The notes: generated by a model not told the origin, from the sequence alone. Shown: positions 22,906 through 32,486, counted from the stretch's first letter. The stretch: DNA of 64,000 nt from CAWGXZ01 sp963826695 (GCA_963826695.1 CAWGXZ010000007.1:118494-182493); one strand, 5' to 3'. Made by a program: numbers and translations.

Positions 22906-25551
22906 ATGACCCAGTTCGCCAAAGAAACGCTGCCGATCAGCCTCGAGGAGGAGATGCGGCGGTCCTATCTCGATTACGCCATGAGCGTCATCGTGGGTCG
23001 CGCACTTCCCGACGCGCGCGACGGGCTGAAGCCGGTCCATCGGCGTGTGCTCTTCGCCATGCACGAGCTGAGCAACGACTGGAATCGCCCCTACAAGAAG
23101 TCGGCGCGTATCGTCGGCGACGTCATCGGCAAGTATCACCCGCACGGCGACAGCGCGGTATACGACACGATCGTGCGCATGGCGCAGGATTTCTCGCTGC
23201 GCCATATGTTGGTCGACGGCCAAGGCAATTTCGGATCGGTCGACGGCGACAACGCTGCAGCGATGCGCTATACCGAGATTCGACTGGCGAAGATTGCCCA
23301 CGAACTGCTGGCCGACCTCGACAAGGAAACGGTCGATTTCGGACCGAACTACGACGGCTCGGAAAAGGAGCCGCTGGTCATGCCGACGCGGCTGCCGAAC
23401 CTGCTGGTCAACGGTTCCGCCGGCATTGCGGTCGGCATGGCGACCAACATTCCGCCGCACAACCTCAACGAGGTGGTGGATGCCTGTCAGCACCTCCTTG
23501 CTCATCCGCAAGCGTCGATCGACGAGCTGATGGAGATCATCCCAGCGCCTGATTTTCCGACCGCCGGCATCATCCACGGCCTGTCGGGCGTTCGCGACGG
23601 CTACCGCACCGGCCGCGGCCGCGTGGTCATGCGCGCCAAGTGTCATTTCGAAGACATCGACCGTGGCCAGCGCCAGGCGATCATCGTCGACGAGATTCCT
23701 TACCAGGTCAACAAGAAGAACCTGCTCGAGCGGATGGCCGAGCTGGTGCATGAAAAGAAGATCGAGGGCATCAGCCACATCCAGGACGAGTCCGACAAGT
23801 CGGGCATGCGGGTGGTGATCGAACTCAAGCGCGGCGAAGTTCCGGAGGTCGTGCTCAACAACCTGTACAAGCAGACCCAGCTGCAGGACAGCTTCGGCAT
23901 CAACATGGTCGCGCTGATCGACAACCAGCCGCGCCTTTGCAACCTGAAGGAGCTGATTGCGATCTTCCTGGAGCACCGCCGCGAGGTTGTCACCCGCCGC
24001 ACGGTGTTCGAGTTGCGCAAGGCGCGCGAGCGTGGCCACGTGCTCGAGGGCCTTGCCGTCGCGCTGGCCAACATCGACGAGTTCATCGATACGATCAAGA
24101 CCTCGCCGTCGCCGCCGGTGGCACGCAGCGCGCTGATGGCCAAGAGCTGGGACTCTTCGATGGTGCGCGAGATGCTCGCCCGCGCCGAAGGCGAGACGGT
24201 CGGTGGGCGCGACGCCTACCGGCCGCAGGGGCTGCCGCGCGACTACGGCCTGCAGCCGGACGGCCTCTACCGTCTCAGCGACGAGCAGGCTGGCGAGATC
24301 CTGCAGATGCGGCTGCAGCGCCTGACCGGGCTCGAGCAAGACAAGATCCTCGGCGAGTACCGCGACGTGATGGCGCAGATCGCCGACTTGCTCGGCATTC
24401 TGGCGACGCCCGCGCGGGTCACCGGCATCATCTCCGGCGAGCTGGAGGCAATCAAGCAGGAGTTCGGCCAAACCAAGGTCGGCGCACGGCGCAGCCATAT
24501 CGAGGCCAACGCCTTCGACCTCGGTACCGAGGACCTGATCACGCCGGCTGACATGGTCGTGACGCTGTCGCACACCGGTTACGTCAAGAGCCAGCCGCTG
24601 GCCGAGTACCGGGCGCAAAAACGCGGCGGTCGCGGCAAGCAGGCGACCCAGACGAAGGAAGACGACTGGATCGAGCAGCTCTTCATCGCCAACACCCACG
24701 ACTACATCCTCTGCTTCACCAACCGGGGCCGGGTCTACTGGCTGAAGGTCTGGGAGGTGCCGCAAGGTTCGCGCAACTCGCGTGGCCGGCCGATCGTCAA
24801 CATGTTCCCGCTGCTGCCAGGCGAGAAGGTCAACGTGGTGCTGCCGCTGACCGGCGCGGCGCGCAGCTTTCCGGCCGATCGCTACGTCTTCATGGCGACG
24901 GCCAAGGGTGTCGTCAAGAAGACCGGCCTCGACGAATACAGCAACCCCCGCAAGGCGGGGATCATTGCCGTCGACCTGGACGAAGGCGACTTCCTGATCG
25001 GCGCGGCGCTCACCGACGGCCAGCACGACGTGATGCTGTTCAGCGACGGCGGCAAGGCGGTGCGCTTCGACGAACAGGATCTGCGGCCAATGGGCCGCAA
25101 TGCGCGCGGCAACAAGGGAATGAGCCTCGACGACGGGCAGAGCGTGATCGCCATGCTGGTCGCCGAAGACGAGACCCAGAGCGTGCTGACCGCCACCGCG
25201 AACGGCTTCGGCAAGCGCACGCCGATCACCGAATACACCCGGCACGGCCGTGGCACCAAGGGAATGATCGCCATCCAGCAGAGCGAGCGCAATGGCAAGG
25301 TGGTCGCTGCGACGCTGGTGCGTCCCGACGACGAGATCATGTTGATCACCGATCGCGGCGTGCTGGTGCGCACCCGCGTCTCGGAGATTCGCGAACTCGG
25401 TCGTGCGACGCAGGGTGTGACGCTGATCGCGCTGGACAACGGATCGTCGCTGAGCGGTCTGCAACGGATCGTCGAGAACGACGTGAACGACGCCGCCGCA
25501 GAAATCGCTGCAAGCCCGGCGGACGAAGCGCCCGATGGAGAGACTGCATGA
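22906..25551 (+). CDS. gyrA: DNA gyrase subunit A
   Basis: 881 residues. Breaks and rejoins DNA to add negative supercoils with GyrB. The catalytic Tyr is residue 122 in AAMRYTE, and the quinolone-determining region keeps Ser83 and Asp87 (HPHGDSAVYD), the susceptible-type residues, with numbering equal to E. coli. The GyrA box that wraps DNA is AQKRGGRGKQ. The C-terminal pinwheel repeats are complete, followed by a short Ala/acidic tail. The last codons overlap the start of the DUF2059 gene (ATGA), so the latter is coupled to gyrase. Confidence 0.98.
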   Translation: MTQFAKETLPISLEEEMRRSYLDYAMSVIVGRALPDARDGLKPVHRRVLFAMHELSNDWNRPYKKSARIVGDVIGKYHPHGDSAVYDTIVRMAQDFSLRHMLVDGQGNFGSVDGDNAAAMRYTEIRLAKIAHELLADLDKETVDFGPNYDGSEKEPLVMPTRLPNLLVNGSAGIAVGMATNIPPHNLNEVVDACQHLLAHPQASIDELMEIIPAPDFPTAGIIHGLSGVRDGYRTGRGRVVMRAKCHFEDIDRGQRQAIIVDEIPYQVNKKNLLERMAELVHEKKIEGISHIQDESDKSGMRVVIELKRGEVPEVVLNNLYKQTQLQDSFGINMVALIDNQPRLCNLKELIAIFLEHRREVVTRRTVFELRKARERGHVLEGLAVALANIDEFIDTIKTSPSPPVARSALMAKSWDSSMVREMLARAEGETVGGRDAYRPQGLPRDYGLQPDGLYRLSDEQAGEILQMRLQRLTGLEQDKILGEYRDVMAQIADLLGILATPARVTGIISGELEAIKQEFGQTKVGARRSHIEANAFDLGTEDLITPADMVVTLSHTGYVKSQPLAEYRAQKRGGRGKQATQTKEDDWIEQLFIANTHDYILCFTNRGRVYWLKVWEVPQGSRNSRGRPIVNMFPLLPGEKVNVVLPLTGAARSFPADRYVFMATAKGVVKKTGLDEYSNPRKAGIIAVDLDEGDFLIGAALTDGQHDVMLFSDGGKAVRFDEQDLRPMGRNARGNKGMSLDDGQSVIAMLVAEDETQSVLTATANGFGKRTPITEYTRHGRGTKGMIAIQQSERNGKVVAATLVRPDDEIMLITDRGVLVRTRVSEIRELGRATQGVTLIALDNGSSLSGLQRIVENDVNDAAAEIAASPADEAPDGETA

Positions 25552-26132
25552 ACCGTCCCCTGCTGCTGGCGCTGCTGCTCGGCGCTGCCGCCGCCGCGCC
25601 GGCCCAGCCGGCGCCAAGCAAGAAGGAGATCGTCGCCCGGCTTCTGGAATCGCAGCAGCCGGGTCTCGAGGCGATGGTCCGCGGGTTGGTCGAACAGCCG
25701 GCCGCGGTGCTGACGCAGCAGGCACGCGTCATCCTGCGCGACGAGATTCCCGCCGAGCGCAGGGCAGCGGTGGCCAAGTCCATCGAAGCCAGCACGAAGA
25801 AGTATCTGGATGAAGCCACCCCGCTGCTGCGCGAGCGCGCCACACGCCTGGCTCCAACCACCGTCGGTGCCGCGCTCGAAGGCCGGATGACCGAAGACGA
25901 ACTGCGGCAGCTGCTTGCCTGGATCGAGTCGCCGGTGAACAAGAAGTACCAGCAGCTGATGCCGGGGATCCAGGCCGAGTTCACCAAGGCGCTGATTGCC
26001 GACGCCCGGCCCGCCGTCGATGCCAAGCTGCAGACACTCGAACGCAGCATCGGCAGCGCACTCGGCCTGCCCATGGATGGCGCGGCGACCAGCGAGCGCG
26101 CCAAGCCGTCAGCGCGAGGTGGCGCCAAGTGA
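25548..26132 (+). CDS. DUF2059-domain exported protein
   Basis: 194 residues with a Sec signal peptide (MNRPLLLALLLGAAAAAPAQ). The helical body (SKKEIVARLLESQQPGLEAMVRG..., then EGRMTEDELRQLLAWIESPVNKKYQQLMP) matches DUF2059, a periplasmic helical domain without a known function. Its ATG overlaps the gyrA stop. In related genomes this position between gyrA and serC/pheA often holds such a protein; here pheA follows directly and serC is not present. The basic C-terminal tail (KPSARGGAK) is low complexity. Confidence 0.8.
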   Translation: MNRPLLLALLLGAAAAAPAQPAPSKKEIVARLLESQQPGLEAMVRGLVEQPAAVLTQQARVILRDEIPAERRAAVAKSIEASTKKYLDEATPLLRERATRLAPTTVGAALEGRMTEDELRQLLAWIESPVNKKYQQLMPGIQAEFTKALIADARPAVDAKLQTLERSIGSALGLPMDGAATSERAKPSARGGAK

Positions 26133-26168
26133 GTTGCAAGCGCGTTTTGCGACGACTGGCGGTCGGCC

Positions 26169-27272
26169 ATGGCTGAGCCGATCGCGCCGCCGCGCGAGCT
26201 TGCCGAACTGCGCGCCGGCATCGACGGCATCGACCGCGAATTGCTGGCGTTGCTCAACCGGCGCGCTGCCCTTGCCCACGAGGTCGGCGAGCTGAAAAAG
26301 CGGGAGGGCTCGGCCGCGTACCGGCCCGAGCGCGAGGCGCAGGTCATCGCCCGGCGGGAAGCTGACAATCCGGGACCGCTGCTGAAGCGCAGCATCGCAC
26401 CGATCTGGCGCGAGATCATGTCGGCGTGCCGCGCACTCGAAGCGCCGACACGCGTTGCCTTTCTCGGGCCGGCAGGCACATTCAGCGAGCAGGCTGCACT
26501 GGGCTTCTTCGGCTCGTCGATCGAGCCGATCGACTGTGCCAGCATCGACGAGGTGTTTCGCACGGCCACTGCCGGCGGTGCCGACTTCGGCGTCGTTCCG
26601 GTCGAAAACTCGACCGAAGGCGTCGTTGCCAGGTCGCTCGACCTGTTCCTGACCACGCCGCTGATCATCATTGCCGAGACCAGCCTGCTGGTGCGTCACA
26701 ACCTGCTGCGCCGCGCCGATGCACCGGCCGAGGTGGCGGCGGTGTGCGCCCATCCACAGGCGCTCGCACAGTGCCACGCCTGGTTGAGCTTGCATCTGCC
26801 AGGTGTCGAGCGCCGTCCCGTCGCCAGCAATGCCGAAGGCGCACGCCTGGCAAGCCTGGACGCCCGTTTGGCGGGAATCGCCAGCGACCGCGCCGCGAGC
26901 CAGTTCGGCCTGCAGCTCGTGGCCCCGGCCATTCAGGACGATGCGCACAACCGCACCCGGTTCGTGATCGTGGCCCACGGCGACCGGCAGCCCATGCCGG
27001 GAGCCACCGGGCGCGACTGCACCAGTCTGATCGTTTCGGTGGCCAACCGGGCCGGTGCGGTGCACGACCTGTTGGCGCCGCTGAAAGCCCACGGCGTTTC
27101 GTTGAGCCGGTTCGAGTCGCGGCCGGCGCGATCGGGTCAGTGGGAGTACTACTTCCACATGGATCTGCAGGGGCATTGCGACGATCCGGCAGTGGCCGCG
27201 GCGCTGATCGAATTGCGCGCGGCGTGTGCGTTCTTCAAGCTGCTCGGCAGCTATCCGGTCGACCCGCGTTGA
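26169..27272 (+). CDS. pheA: Bifunctional chorismate mutase / prephenate dehydratase
   Basis: 367 residues. Converts chorismate to prephenate and on to phenylpyruvate, the committed steps to phenylalanine. The AroQ mutase domain (about 5-92) has GIDRELLALLNRRAALAHEVGELK; the dehydratase (about 97-275) opens VAFLGPAGTFSEQAAL and has GGADFGVVPVENSTEG with the substrate-binding turn; the C-terminal ACT domain (about 285-360) carries SLSRFESRPAR, the phenylalanine-binding ESRP motif, so feedback control is expected. The stop overlaps the tyrA start (TGATG). Confidence 0.97.
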   Translation: MAEPIAPPRELAELRAGIDGIDRELLALLNRRAALAHEVGELKKREGSAAYRPEREAQVIARREADNPGPLLKRSIAPIWREIMSACRALEAPTRVAFLGPAGTFSEQAALGFFGSSIEPIDCASIDEVFRTATAGGADFGVVPVENSTEGVVARSLDLFLTTPLIIIAETSLLVRHNLLRRADAPAEVAAVCAHPQALAQCHAWLSLHLPGVERRPVASNAEGARLASLDARLAGIASDRAASQFGLQLVAPAIQDDAHNRTRFVIVAHGDRQPMPGATGRDCTSLIVSVANRAGAVHDLLAPLKAHGVSLSRFESRPARSGQWEYYFHMDLQGHCDDPAVAAALIELRAACAFFKLLGSYPVDPR

Positions 27273-28159
27273 TGGTCCGGCACCTGGCGCTGGTGGGCTG
27301 CGGTCTGATCGGCGGCTCGTTCGCGTTGGCGCTGCGCCGCGCCGGGCGGGTCGCGCGGATCGTCAGCTACAACAAGTCGCCGCAGGCCTGTGCCGAGGCG
27401 CTGCGCCGGGGTGTGATCGACGAAGCAGCGCCATCGGCCGCTGACGCGGTTGCCGGCGCCGACCTGGTCCTGCTCGCCGTGCCGGTCGGCGTGACCGAAG
27501 CGGTGCTGGCGTCGTTGCGCGAGGCGCTCGACCCGGATGCGCTGGTGATGGATGTGGGCAGCACCAAGCGCGACGTCGTCGAGGCCGCGCAGCGGGCCTT
27601 GCACGAGCGCTTCGCCTCATTCGTTCCGGCGCATCCGATTGCCGGCAAAGAGGCGTCTGGCGTCGGCCATGCCGAGGCCGGGCTGTTCGACGGCCGGCGG
27701 GTGATCCTCACACCGACGTCGCTGAACCCGCCAGAGCTCGTGCGGCGCGCCACGGCGATATGGACGGGCGTGGGTGGCGTCGTCGAGCAGATGACGCCGG
27801 AGCGTCACGACGCCGCGTTTGCCGCCGTCAGCCATCTGCCGCACCTGCTGGCATTCGCCTACGTCAACGCCATGCTCGGCCAGCCCGACGGCGCCGCCTA
27901 CCTCCGCCTTGCCGGTCCGGGTTTTCGCGATTTCACCCGCATCGCGGCCGCAGAGCCGGCGGTCTGGCGCGACATCCTGGCGTCGAACCGCGACGAGGTG
28001 CTGCGCCAATCGATGCGCTTCCGTGAGGCGCTCGATGCCATCGAGCAGGTGTTGCGCCAGGAAGACGGCAGTGCAGTGGAAGCGCTGATCCGAACCGCGT
28101 CAGGCGCACGCTCCGGCTGGCAGCTCGACGCCACCCGGCCGCCTGCCGTCATCCGCTGA
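27272..28159 (+). CDS. tyrA: Prephenate dehydrogenase
   Basis: 295 residues from the ATG that overlaps the pheA stop. Oxidises and decarboxylates prephenate to 4-hydroxyphenylpyruvate for tyrosine. NAD(P) loop LVGCGLIGGSFALALRR at the N-terminus; VMDVGSTKRDVV and PAHPIAGKEASGVGHA carry the conserved Ser and the catalytic His region; SHLPHLLAFA follows. No ACT domain is fused, so tyrosine feedback may be weak or absent. Same frame is open upstream inside pheA, but without homology. Four bases separate it from aroA-cmk. Confidence 0.95.
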   Translation: MVRHLALVGCGLIGGSFALALRRAGRVARIVSYNKSPQACAEALRRGVIDEAAPSAADAVAGADLVLLAVPVGVTEAVLASLREALDPDALVMDVGSTKRDVVEAAQRALHERFASFVPAHPIAGKEASGVGHAEAGLFDGRRVILTPTSLNPPELVRRATAIWTGVGGVVEQMTPERHDAAFAAVSHLPHLLAFAYVNAMLGQPDGAAYLRLAGPGFRDFTRIAAAEPAVWRDILASNRDEVLRQSMRFREALDAIEQVLRQEDGSAVEALIRTASGARSGWQLDATRPPAVIR

Positions 28160-28163
28160 GCCG

Positions 28164-30188
28164 ATGTACACGACCCGTTTCCTCGACATACCCCCGCTTC
28201 GCTCCGCCGGCGGAACAGTGCGGCTGCCGGGCTCGAAGAGCATTTCGAACCGCGTGCTGTTGTTGGCGGGTCTGTCGAGCGGATCGACGGCGATCCACGA
28301 TCTGCTCGATTCGGACGACACCCAGGTCATGCTCGAGGCCCTTCAGCAGCTGGGCTGCAAGGTGGAACGACTCGGCCCGGCTGCCGTGCGCGTGGGGGGG
28401 CTGGGAGGCCGGCTGCGCAGCGAGCGGGCCGCGCTTTTCCTCGGCAACGCCGGAACCGCCATGCGGCCGCTCACCGCAGCGCTGGCGGTGCTCGCGGCGA
28501 CGCAGGGCGGCGAGTTCGAACTTCGCGGCGTGCCGCGCATGCACGAGCGCCCGATCGGCGACCTCGTCGACGCGCTGCGCCGACTCGGCTGCGGCGTCGA
28601 TTACCTGGGCGAGCGCGGTTTTCCGCCATTGCGCGTGCACCGCGGCGCCGGTCTCTCACTGCCAGACGCGCCGCTTCGGGTGCGCGGCGACGTGTCGAGC
28701 CAGTTCCTCACCGCACTGCTGCTGGCGCTGCCGTTGCTTTCGGCGGGCCGGGCGATCCACATCGAGGTCGAAGGCGAGCTGATTTCCCGTCCGTACATCG
28801 ATTTGACGCTGGCGCTGCTCGAGCGCTTCGGCATCGACGTCGAAAACGAGGGCGGCCAGCGCTTCACGATCCCTGCAGACAGCCGCTACCGCTCGCCAGG
28901 CGACATCCGCGTCGAAGGCGACGCGTCGTCGGCGTCCTATTTCATCGCACTCGGAGCGCTGGCTGCCGACGTCGCGCCGCTGCGCATCGAGGGCGTCGGC
29001 TTCGGCTCGGTGCAGGGCGACATCGGCTTCGTCGACGCAGCCCGTGCCATGGGTGCCGTCGTGACCGGCGGCGACGGCTGGCTCGAGGTGCGGCGCGGTG
29101 CCTGGCCGCTGCGCGCCGTCTCGCTCGACTGCAACGCAATTCCCGACGCGGCAATGACCCTGGCGTTGATGGCGCTCTATGGCGACGGCACGAGCCGCCT
29201 GTCGAACATCGCCAGCTGGCGCGTCAAGGAAACCGACCGCATCGCCGCGATGACCACCGAGCTGCGCAAGCTCGGCGCCGAGGTCGAATCGGGCGACGAC
29301 TTCATCGCTATTACGCCGCCGCAGGCGTGGCGGCCGGCGGCGATCGATACCTACGACGACCACCGCATGGCGATGTGCTTTTCGCTGGCCGCTTTCAATC
29401 CGCAAGCGCCGGGACGCGACCGGTTGCCGGTGCGCATCCGTGATCCACGCTGCGTCGGCAAGACCTTCCCCGATTATTTCGAGACCTTGTTCGGCGTTGT
29501 CGCTGCGGACACGGCCGCGATTCCGGTGTTGACGATCGATGGTCCGACCGCCTCTGGCAAGGGCACGCTGGCGAGTGCCGTCGCGCGCGCCCTCGGCTAT
29601 CACTACCTCGATTCCGGTGCGCTCTACCGGGCCACCGCGCTGGCGGCGCTGCGTGCCGGCGTGGCGCCGGACGACGAGGTCGCGCTGGCGCAACTGGCGG
29701 GCCGGCTCGAACTGCATTTCGACGACGGCCATGTCTGGCTCGAAGGCGTCGATGTGAGCAGCGGCTTGCGCGTCGAAGCGGTCGGCACCCTGGCCTCGCA
29801 GATCTCGTCGCTGCCGCGGGTGCGCGAAGCCCTGCTGGCGCTGCAGCTGTCGTGGCGCCGCCTGCCCGGGCTGGTTGCCGACGGCCGCGACATGGGAACC
29901 GTGGTGTTCCCCGATGCGCAGCTCAAGGTCTTTCTCACGGCGGGTGCGGCGACCCGCGCCGAGCGCCGACGCCTTCAATTGCTTTCGAGAGGCATCTCGG
30001 CTAATATCGCCGACCTCCAAGCCGACCTCGAAGCGCGGGATGCCCGCGACCGCAATCGTCGCATTGCCCCGCTCGAGCCGGCCGAAGGTGCCCAGTTGCT
30101 GGACAACTCGGATCTTTCCATCGAGGCATCGGTGGAAGCCGTTTTGGCAGCCTGGGAACAGCGCCAGCTCTTTGAGCCGGCGTCGTAA
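28164..30188 (+). CDS. aroA-cmk: Fused EPSP synthase and cytidylate kinase
   Basis: 674 residues with no internal stop. Residues 1-450 are 5-enolpyruvylshikimate-3-phosphate synthase: LPGSKSISNRVLLLAGLSSG, LFLGNAGTAMRPLTAAL and YDDHRMAMCFSLAAF. Residues 455-674 are CMP kinase: LTIDGPTASGKGTLASAVAR with the P-loop, then DSGALYRATALAAL and VADGRDMGTVVFPDA. The linker is about ten residues. In most bacteria the genes are separate neighbours; fused versions are annotated in some Burkholderiales. A GTG at 29526 could allow some separate kinase, but no ribosome site precedes it. Its domains serve different pathways, so the fusion probably reflects stop loss between adjacent genes. Confidence 0.95.
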   Translation: MYTTRFLDIPPLRSAGGTVRLPGSKSISNRVLLLAGLSSGSTAIHDLLDSDDTQVMLEALQQLGCKVERLGPAAVRVGGLGGRLRSERAALFLGNAGTAMRPLTAALAVLAATQGGEFELRGVPRMHERPIGDLVDALRRLGCGVDYLGERGFPPLRVHRGAGLSLPDAPLRVRGDVSSQFLTALLLALPLLSAGRAIHIEVEGELISRPYIDLTLALLERFGIDVENEGGQRFTIPADSRYRSPGDIRVEGDASSASYFIALGALAADVAPLRIEGVGFGSVQGDIGFVDAARAMGAVVTGGDGWLEVRRGAWPLRAVSLDCNAIPDAAMTLALMALYGDGTSRLSNIASWRVKETDRIAAMTTELRKLGAEVESGDDFIAITPPQAWRPAAIDTYDDHRMAMCFSLAAFNPQAPGRDRLPVRIRDPRCVGKTFPDYFETLFGVVAADTAAIPVLTIDGPTASGKGTLASAVARALGYHYLDSGALYRATALAALRAGVAPDDEVALAQLAGRLELHFDDGHVWLEGVDVSSGLRVEAVGTLASQISSLPRVREALLALQLSWRRLPGLVADGRDMGTVVFPDAQLKVFLTAGAATRAERRRLQLLSRGISANIADLQADLEARDARDRNRRIAPLEPAEGAQLLDNSDLSIEASVEAVLAAWEQRQLFEPAS

Positions 30189-30280
30189 GCCCGCCGCGAT
30201 CCCTCAGTGCCGCTTGGCACGCCGTCGCGACGGATTCGTCACTCCAACCCCCGCGGCCTCGGCCGCACCGGAAAGTCCCA

Positions 30281-31996
30281 ATGTCTGAAACAACCACCGC
30301 CACCTCCGAGGGCATGGAATCCTTTGCCGCCCTCTTCGAAGAGTCGCTGAAAAGCGCCGACATGCGCACCGGCGAGGTCATCTCGGCCGAAGTCGTGCGC
30401 GTCGAACACAGCTTCGTGGTGGTCAACGCCGGCCTCAAGTCCGAGGCCTACGTTCCGATCGACGAGTTCAAGAACGACCAGGGCGAGCTCGAGGTCGAAG
30501 TCGGCGATTTCGTGTCGGTGGCGATCGACGCCATCGAAAACGGCTACGGCGACACCATCCTCTCGCGCGACAAGGCCAAGCGCCTGGCGTCGTGGATGTC
30601 GCTCGAGAAGTCGCTCGAGACCGGTGAATTCGTCAGCGGCACGGTCAACGGCAAGGTCAAGGGTGGTCTGACGGTGCTGGTCAACGGCATCCGCGCCTTT
30701 TTGCCGGGCTCGCTGCTCGACACGCGTCCGGTCAAGGACATGAGCCCCTTCGAGGGCAAGACGATGGAGTTCAAGGTCATCAAGCTCGACCGCAAGCGCA
30801 ACAACGTCGTGTTGTCGCGCCGGGCGGTGGTCGAGGCCTCGATGGGCGAAGAGCGCGCCAAGCTGCTCGAGACGCTGCGTGAAGGCGCCATCGTCGACGG
30901 CGTGGTCAAGAACATCACCGAGTACGGCGCGTTCGTCGACCTCGGCGGCATCGACGGCCTGCTGCACATCACCGACATGGCCTGGCGCCGCGTTCGCCAT
31001 CCGAGCGAGGTGGTTCAGGTCGGCCAGGAACTGCAGGCCAAGGTGCTGAAGTTCGACGCCGAGAAGAACCGCGTTTCGCTCGGCATCAAGCAGCTCGGCG
31101 ACGACCCGTGGCACGGTGTTTCGCGCCGCTACCCGAACAGCACCCGCCTGTTCGGCAAGGTCACGAACATTGCCGACTACGGCGCGTTCGTCGAGATCGA
31201 GCCGGGCATCGAAGGCCTGGTGCACGTGTCCGAAATGGACTGGACGAACAAGAACGTCGCGCCGAGCAAGACGGTCTCGCTGGGCGAGGAAGTCGAAGTC
31301 ATGGTCCTCGAGATCGACGAGGACAAGCGCCGCATCAGCCTCGGCATGAAGCAGTGCAAGGCCAATCCCTGGGAAGAATTCTCGGCCACCGTGCAGCGCG
31401 GTGACCGTGTCAGCGGCCCGGTCAAGTCGATCACCGACTTCGGCGTGTTCGTCGGCCTGGCTGCCGGCATCGACGGCCTGGTGCATCTGTCGGATCTGTC
31501 GTGGCACGAGCCCGGCGAAGCCGCCGTCCGCAATTTCAAGAAGGGCCAGGAAGTCGAGGCCATCGTGCTTGCGGTCGATGTCGAGCGCGAGCGCATCTCG
31601 CTGGGCATCAAGCAACTCGACAGCGACCCGTTCACCAGCTACACCTCGGTCAACGACCGCGGCATGGTGGTGAGCGGCAAGGTCGTGACGGTCGATGCGC
31701 GCGGTGCGGAGATCCAGCTCAACGACGACGTCACCGGCTACCTGCGCGCTTCGGAAATCTCGCGCGACCGGGTCGAGGATGCGCGCAACATGCTCAAGGA
31801 AGGCGACGAAGTCTCCGCCGTGATCATCAACGTCGACCGCAAGCTGCGTTCGATTCAGTTGTCGATCAAGGCCAAGGACAACGCCGACCAGCAGGAAGCC
31901 ATGCAGCGCCTGTCGCAGACCAGCGAACGCGAGAACGCGGGCACCACCAGCCTCGGCGCGTTGCTGCGCGCAAAGCTCGACAACCAGAACAGCTGA
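30281..31996 (+). CDS. rpsA: 30S ribosomal protein S1
   Basis: 571 residues with six S1 (OB-fold) repeats, e.g. KNITEYGAFVDLGGIDGLLHI, NIADYGAFVEIEPGIEGLVHV and SITDFGVFVGLAAGIDGLVHL. Repeats 1-2 bind the ribosome and the others bind mRNA. It recruits messages with weak or no Shine-Dalgarno, relevant here because several genes in the window lack one. cmk-rpsA-ihfB is a conserved order. GGAAAG stands 7 bases before the ATG. Strong, even codon use fits high expression. Confidence 0.98.
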   Translation: MSETTTATSEGMESFAALFEESLKSADMRTGEVISAEVVRVEHSFVVVNAGLKSEAYVPIDEFKNDQGELEVEVGDFVSVAIDAIENGYGDTILSRDKAKRLASWMSLEKSLETGEFVSGTVNGKVKGGLTVLVNGIRAFLPGSLLDTRPVKDMSPFEGKTMEFKVIKLDRKRNNVVLSRRAVVEASMGEERAKLLETLREGAIVDGVVKNITEYGAFVDLGGIDGLLHITDMAWRRVRHPSEVVQVGQELQAKVLKFDAEKNRVSLGIKQLGDDPWHGVSRRYPNSTRLFGKVTNIADYGAFVEIEPGIEGLVHVSEMDWTNKNVAPSKTVSLGEEVEVMVLEIDEDKRRISLGMKQCKANPWEEFSATVQRGDRVSGPVKSITDFGVFVGLAAGIDGLVHLSDLSWHEPGEAAVRNFKKGQEVEAIVLAVDVERERISLGIKQLDSDPFTSYTSVNDRGMVVSGKVVTVDARGAEIQLNDDVTGYLRASEISRDRVEDARNMLKEGDEVSAVIINVDRKLRSIQLSIKAKDNADQQEAMQRLSQTSERENAGTTSLGALLRAKLDNQNS

Positions 31997-32008
31997 TCGT
32001 TCGAGCGG

Positions 32009-32028
32009 CCGGCTGCTTGGGCAGCCGG
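32009..32028 (+). terminator. Hairpin after rpsA (no U-tract)
   Basis: CCGGCTGC, loop TTGG, GCAGCCGG, 12 bases after the rpsA stop. There is no T-run, so it may be an RNA-stabilising hairpin or partial attenuator between rpsA and ihfB. Confidence 0.4.
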
Positions 32029-32098
32029 TCCCCAAACGTCCGTCGCGCTTTTCGCTCGTCTGACGCACCCTCCCCAGCGCCATCGGGAATTCCGCCGC

Positions 32099-32413
32099 GT
32101 GACTCGATCCGACCTTGTCAACCTGCTCGGTGAGCGCTTCAGCCAGCTGACGCAGCGCGATACGGAATTCGCCATCAAGACGATTCTCGATGCGATGTCG
32201 GATGCGCTGGCAAGCCGGCAGCGCATCGAGATCCGCGGCTTCGGCAGTTTCTCGGTCAGCCACCGCCCGCCTCGCACCGGCCGCAACCCGCGATCCGGTG
32301 AGCAGGTGGTGATTCCCGAAAAGCGGGTGCCGCATTTCAAGCCCGGTAAGGCGCTGCGCGAAGAAGTCGATGCGCAGTTGCCGGTTCACGAGAGCCCGGA
32401 CGACCGGTACTGA
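32099..32413 (+). CDS. ihfB: Integration host factor beta subunit
   Basis: 104 residues starting at GTG (read MTRSDLVNLLGERF). HU/IHF fold with the DNA-bending arm IEIRGFGSFSVSHRPPRTGRNP, in which the Pro of RNPRSGE intercalates DNA. Pairs with IhfA to bend DNA at promoters (including sigma-54 ones), replication origins and integration sites. It lies in its conserved place after rpsA. There is no ATG nearby in frame. Confidence 0.96.
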   Translation: MTRSDLVNLLGERFSQLTQRDTEFAIKTILDAMSDALASRQRIEIRGFGSFSVSHRPPRTGRNPRSGEQVVIPEKRVPHFKPGKALREEVDAQLPVHESPDDRY

Positions 32414-32462
32414 CGCCAGGCTCCCCAGTGGCCGACAGCCCGGCTCCTGCAGACGCGCACCC

Positions 32463-32468
32463 TAGAAT
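32463..32468 (+). promoter_or_regulatory. -10 hexamer TAGAAT of lapA
   Basis: TAGAAT 18 bases before the lapA ATG, with AGGAG between. It would drive lapA-lapB-rfaE1-rfaD separately from rpsA-ihfB. Confidence 0.5.
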
Positions 32469-32486
32469 CGTCCGCAGGAGCAAACG

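Noticed and set aside
22786..25725. 979-codon open frame opposite gyrA
   Set aside because: His/Arg-rich shadow of gyrA without any motif; it crosses the ompA-gyrA promoter gap.
30239..32389. 716-codon open frame opposite rpsA and ihfB
   Set aside because: Repeating pattern mirrors the S1 repeats of rpsA; not an independent gene.
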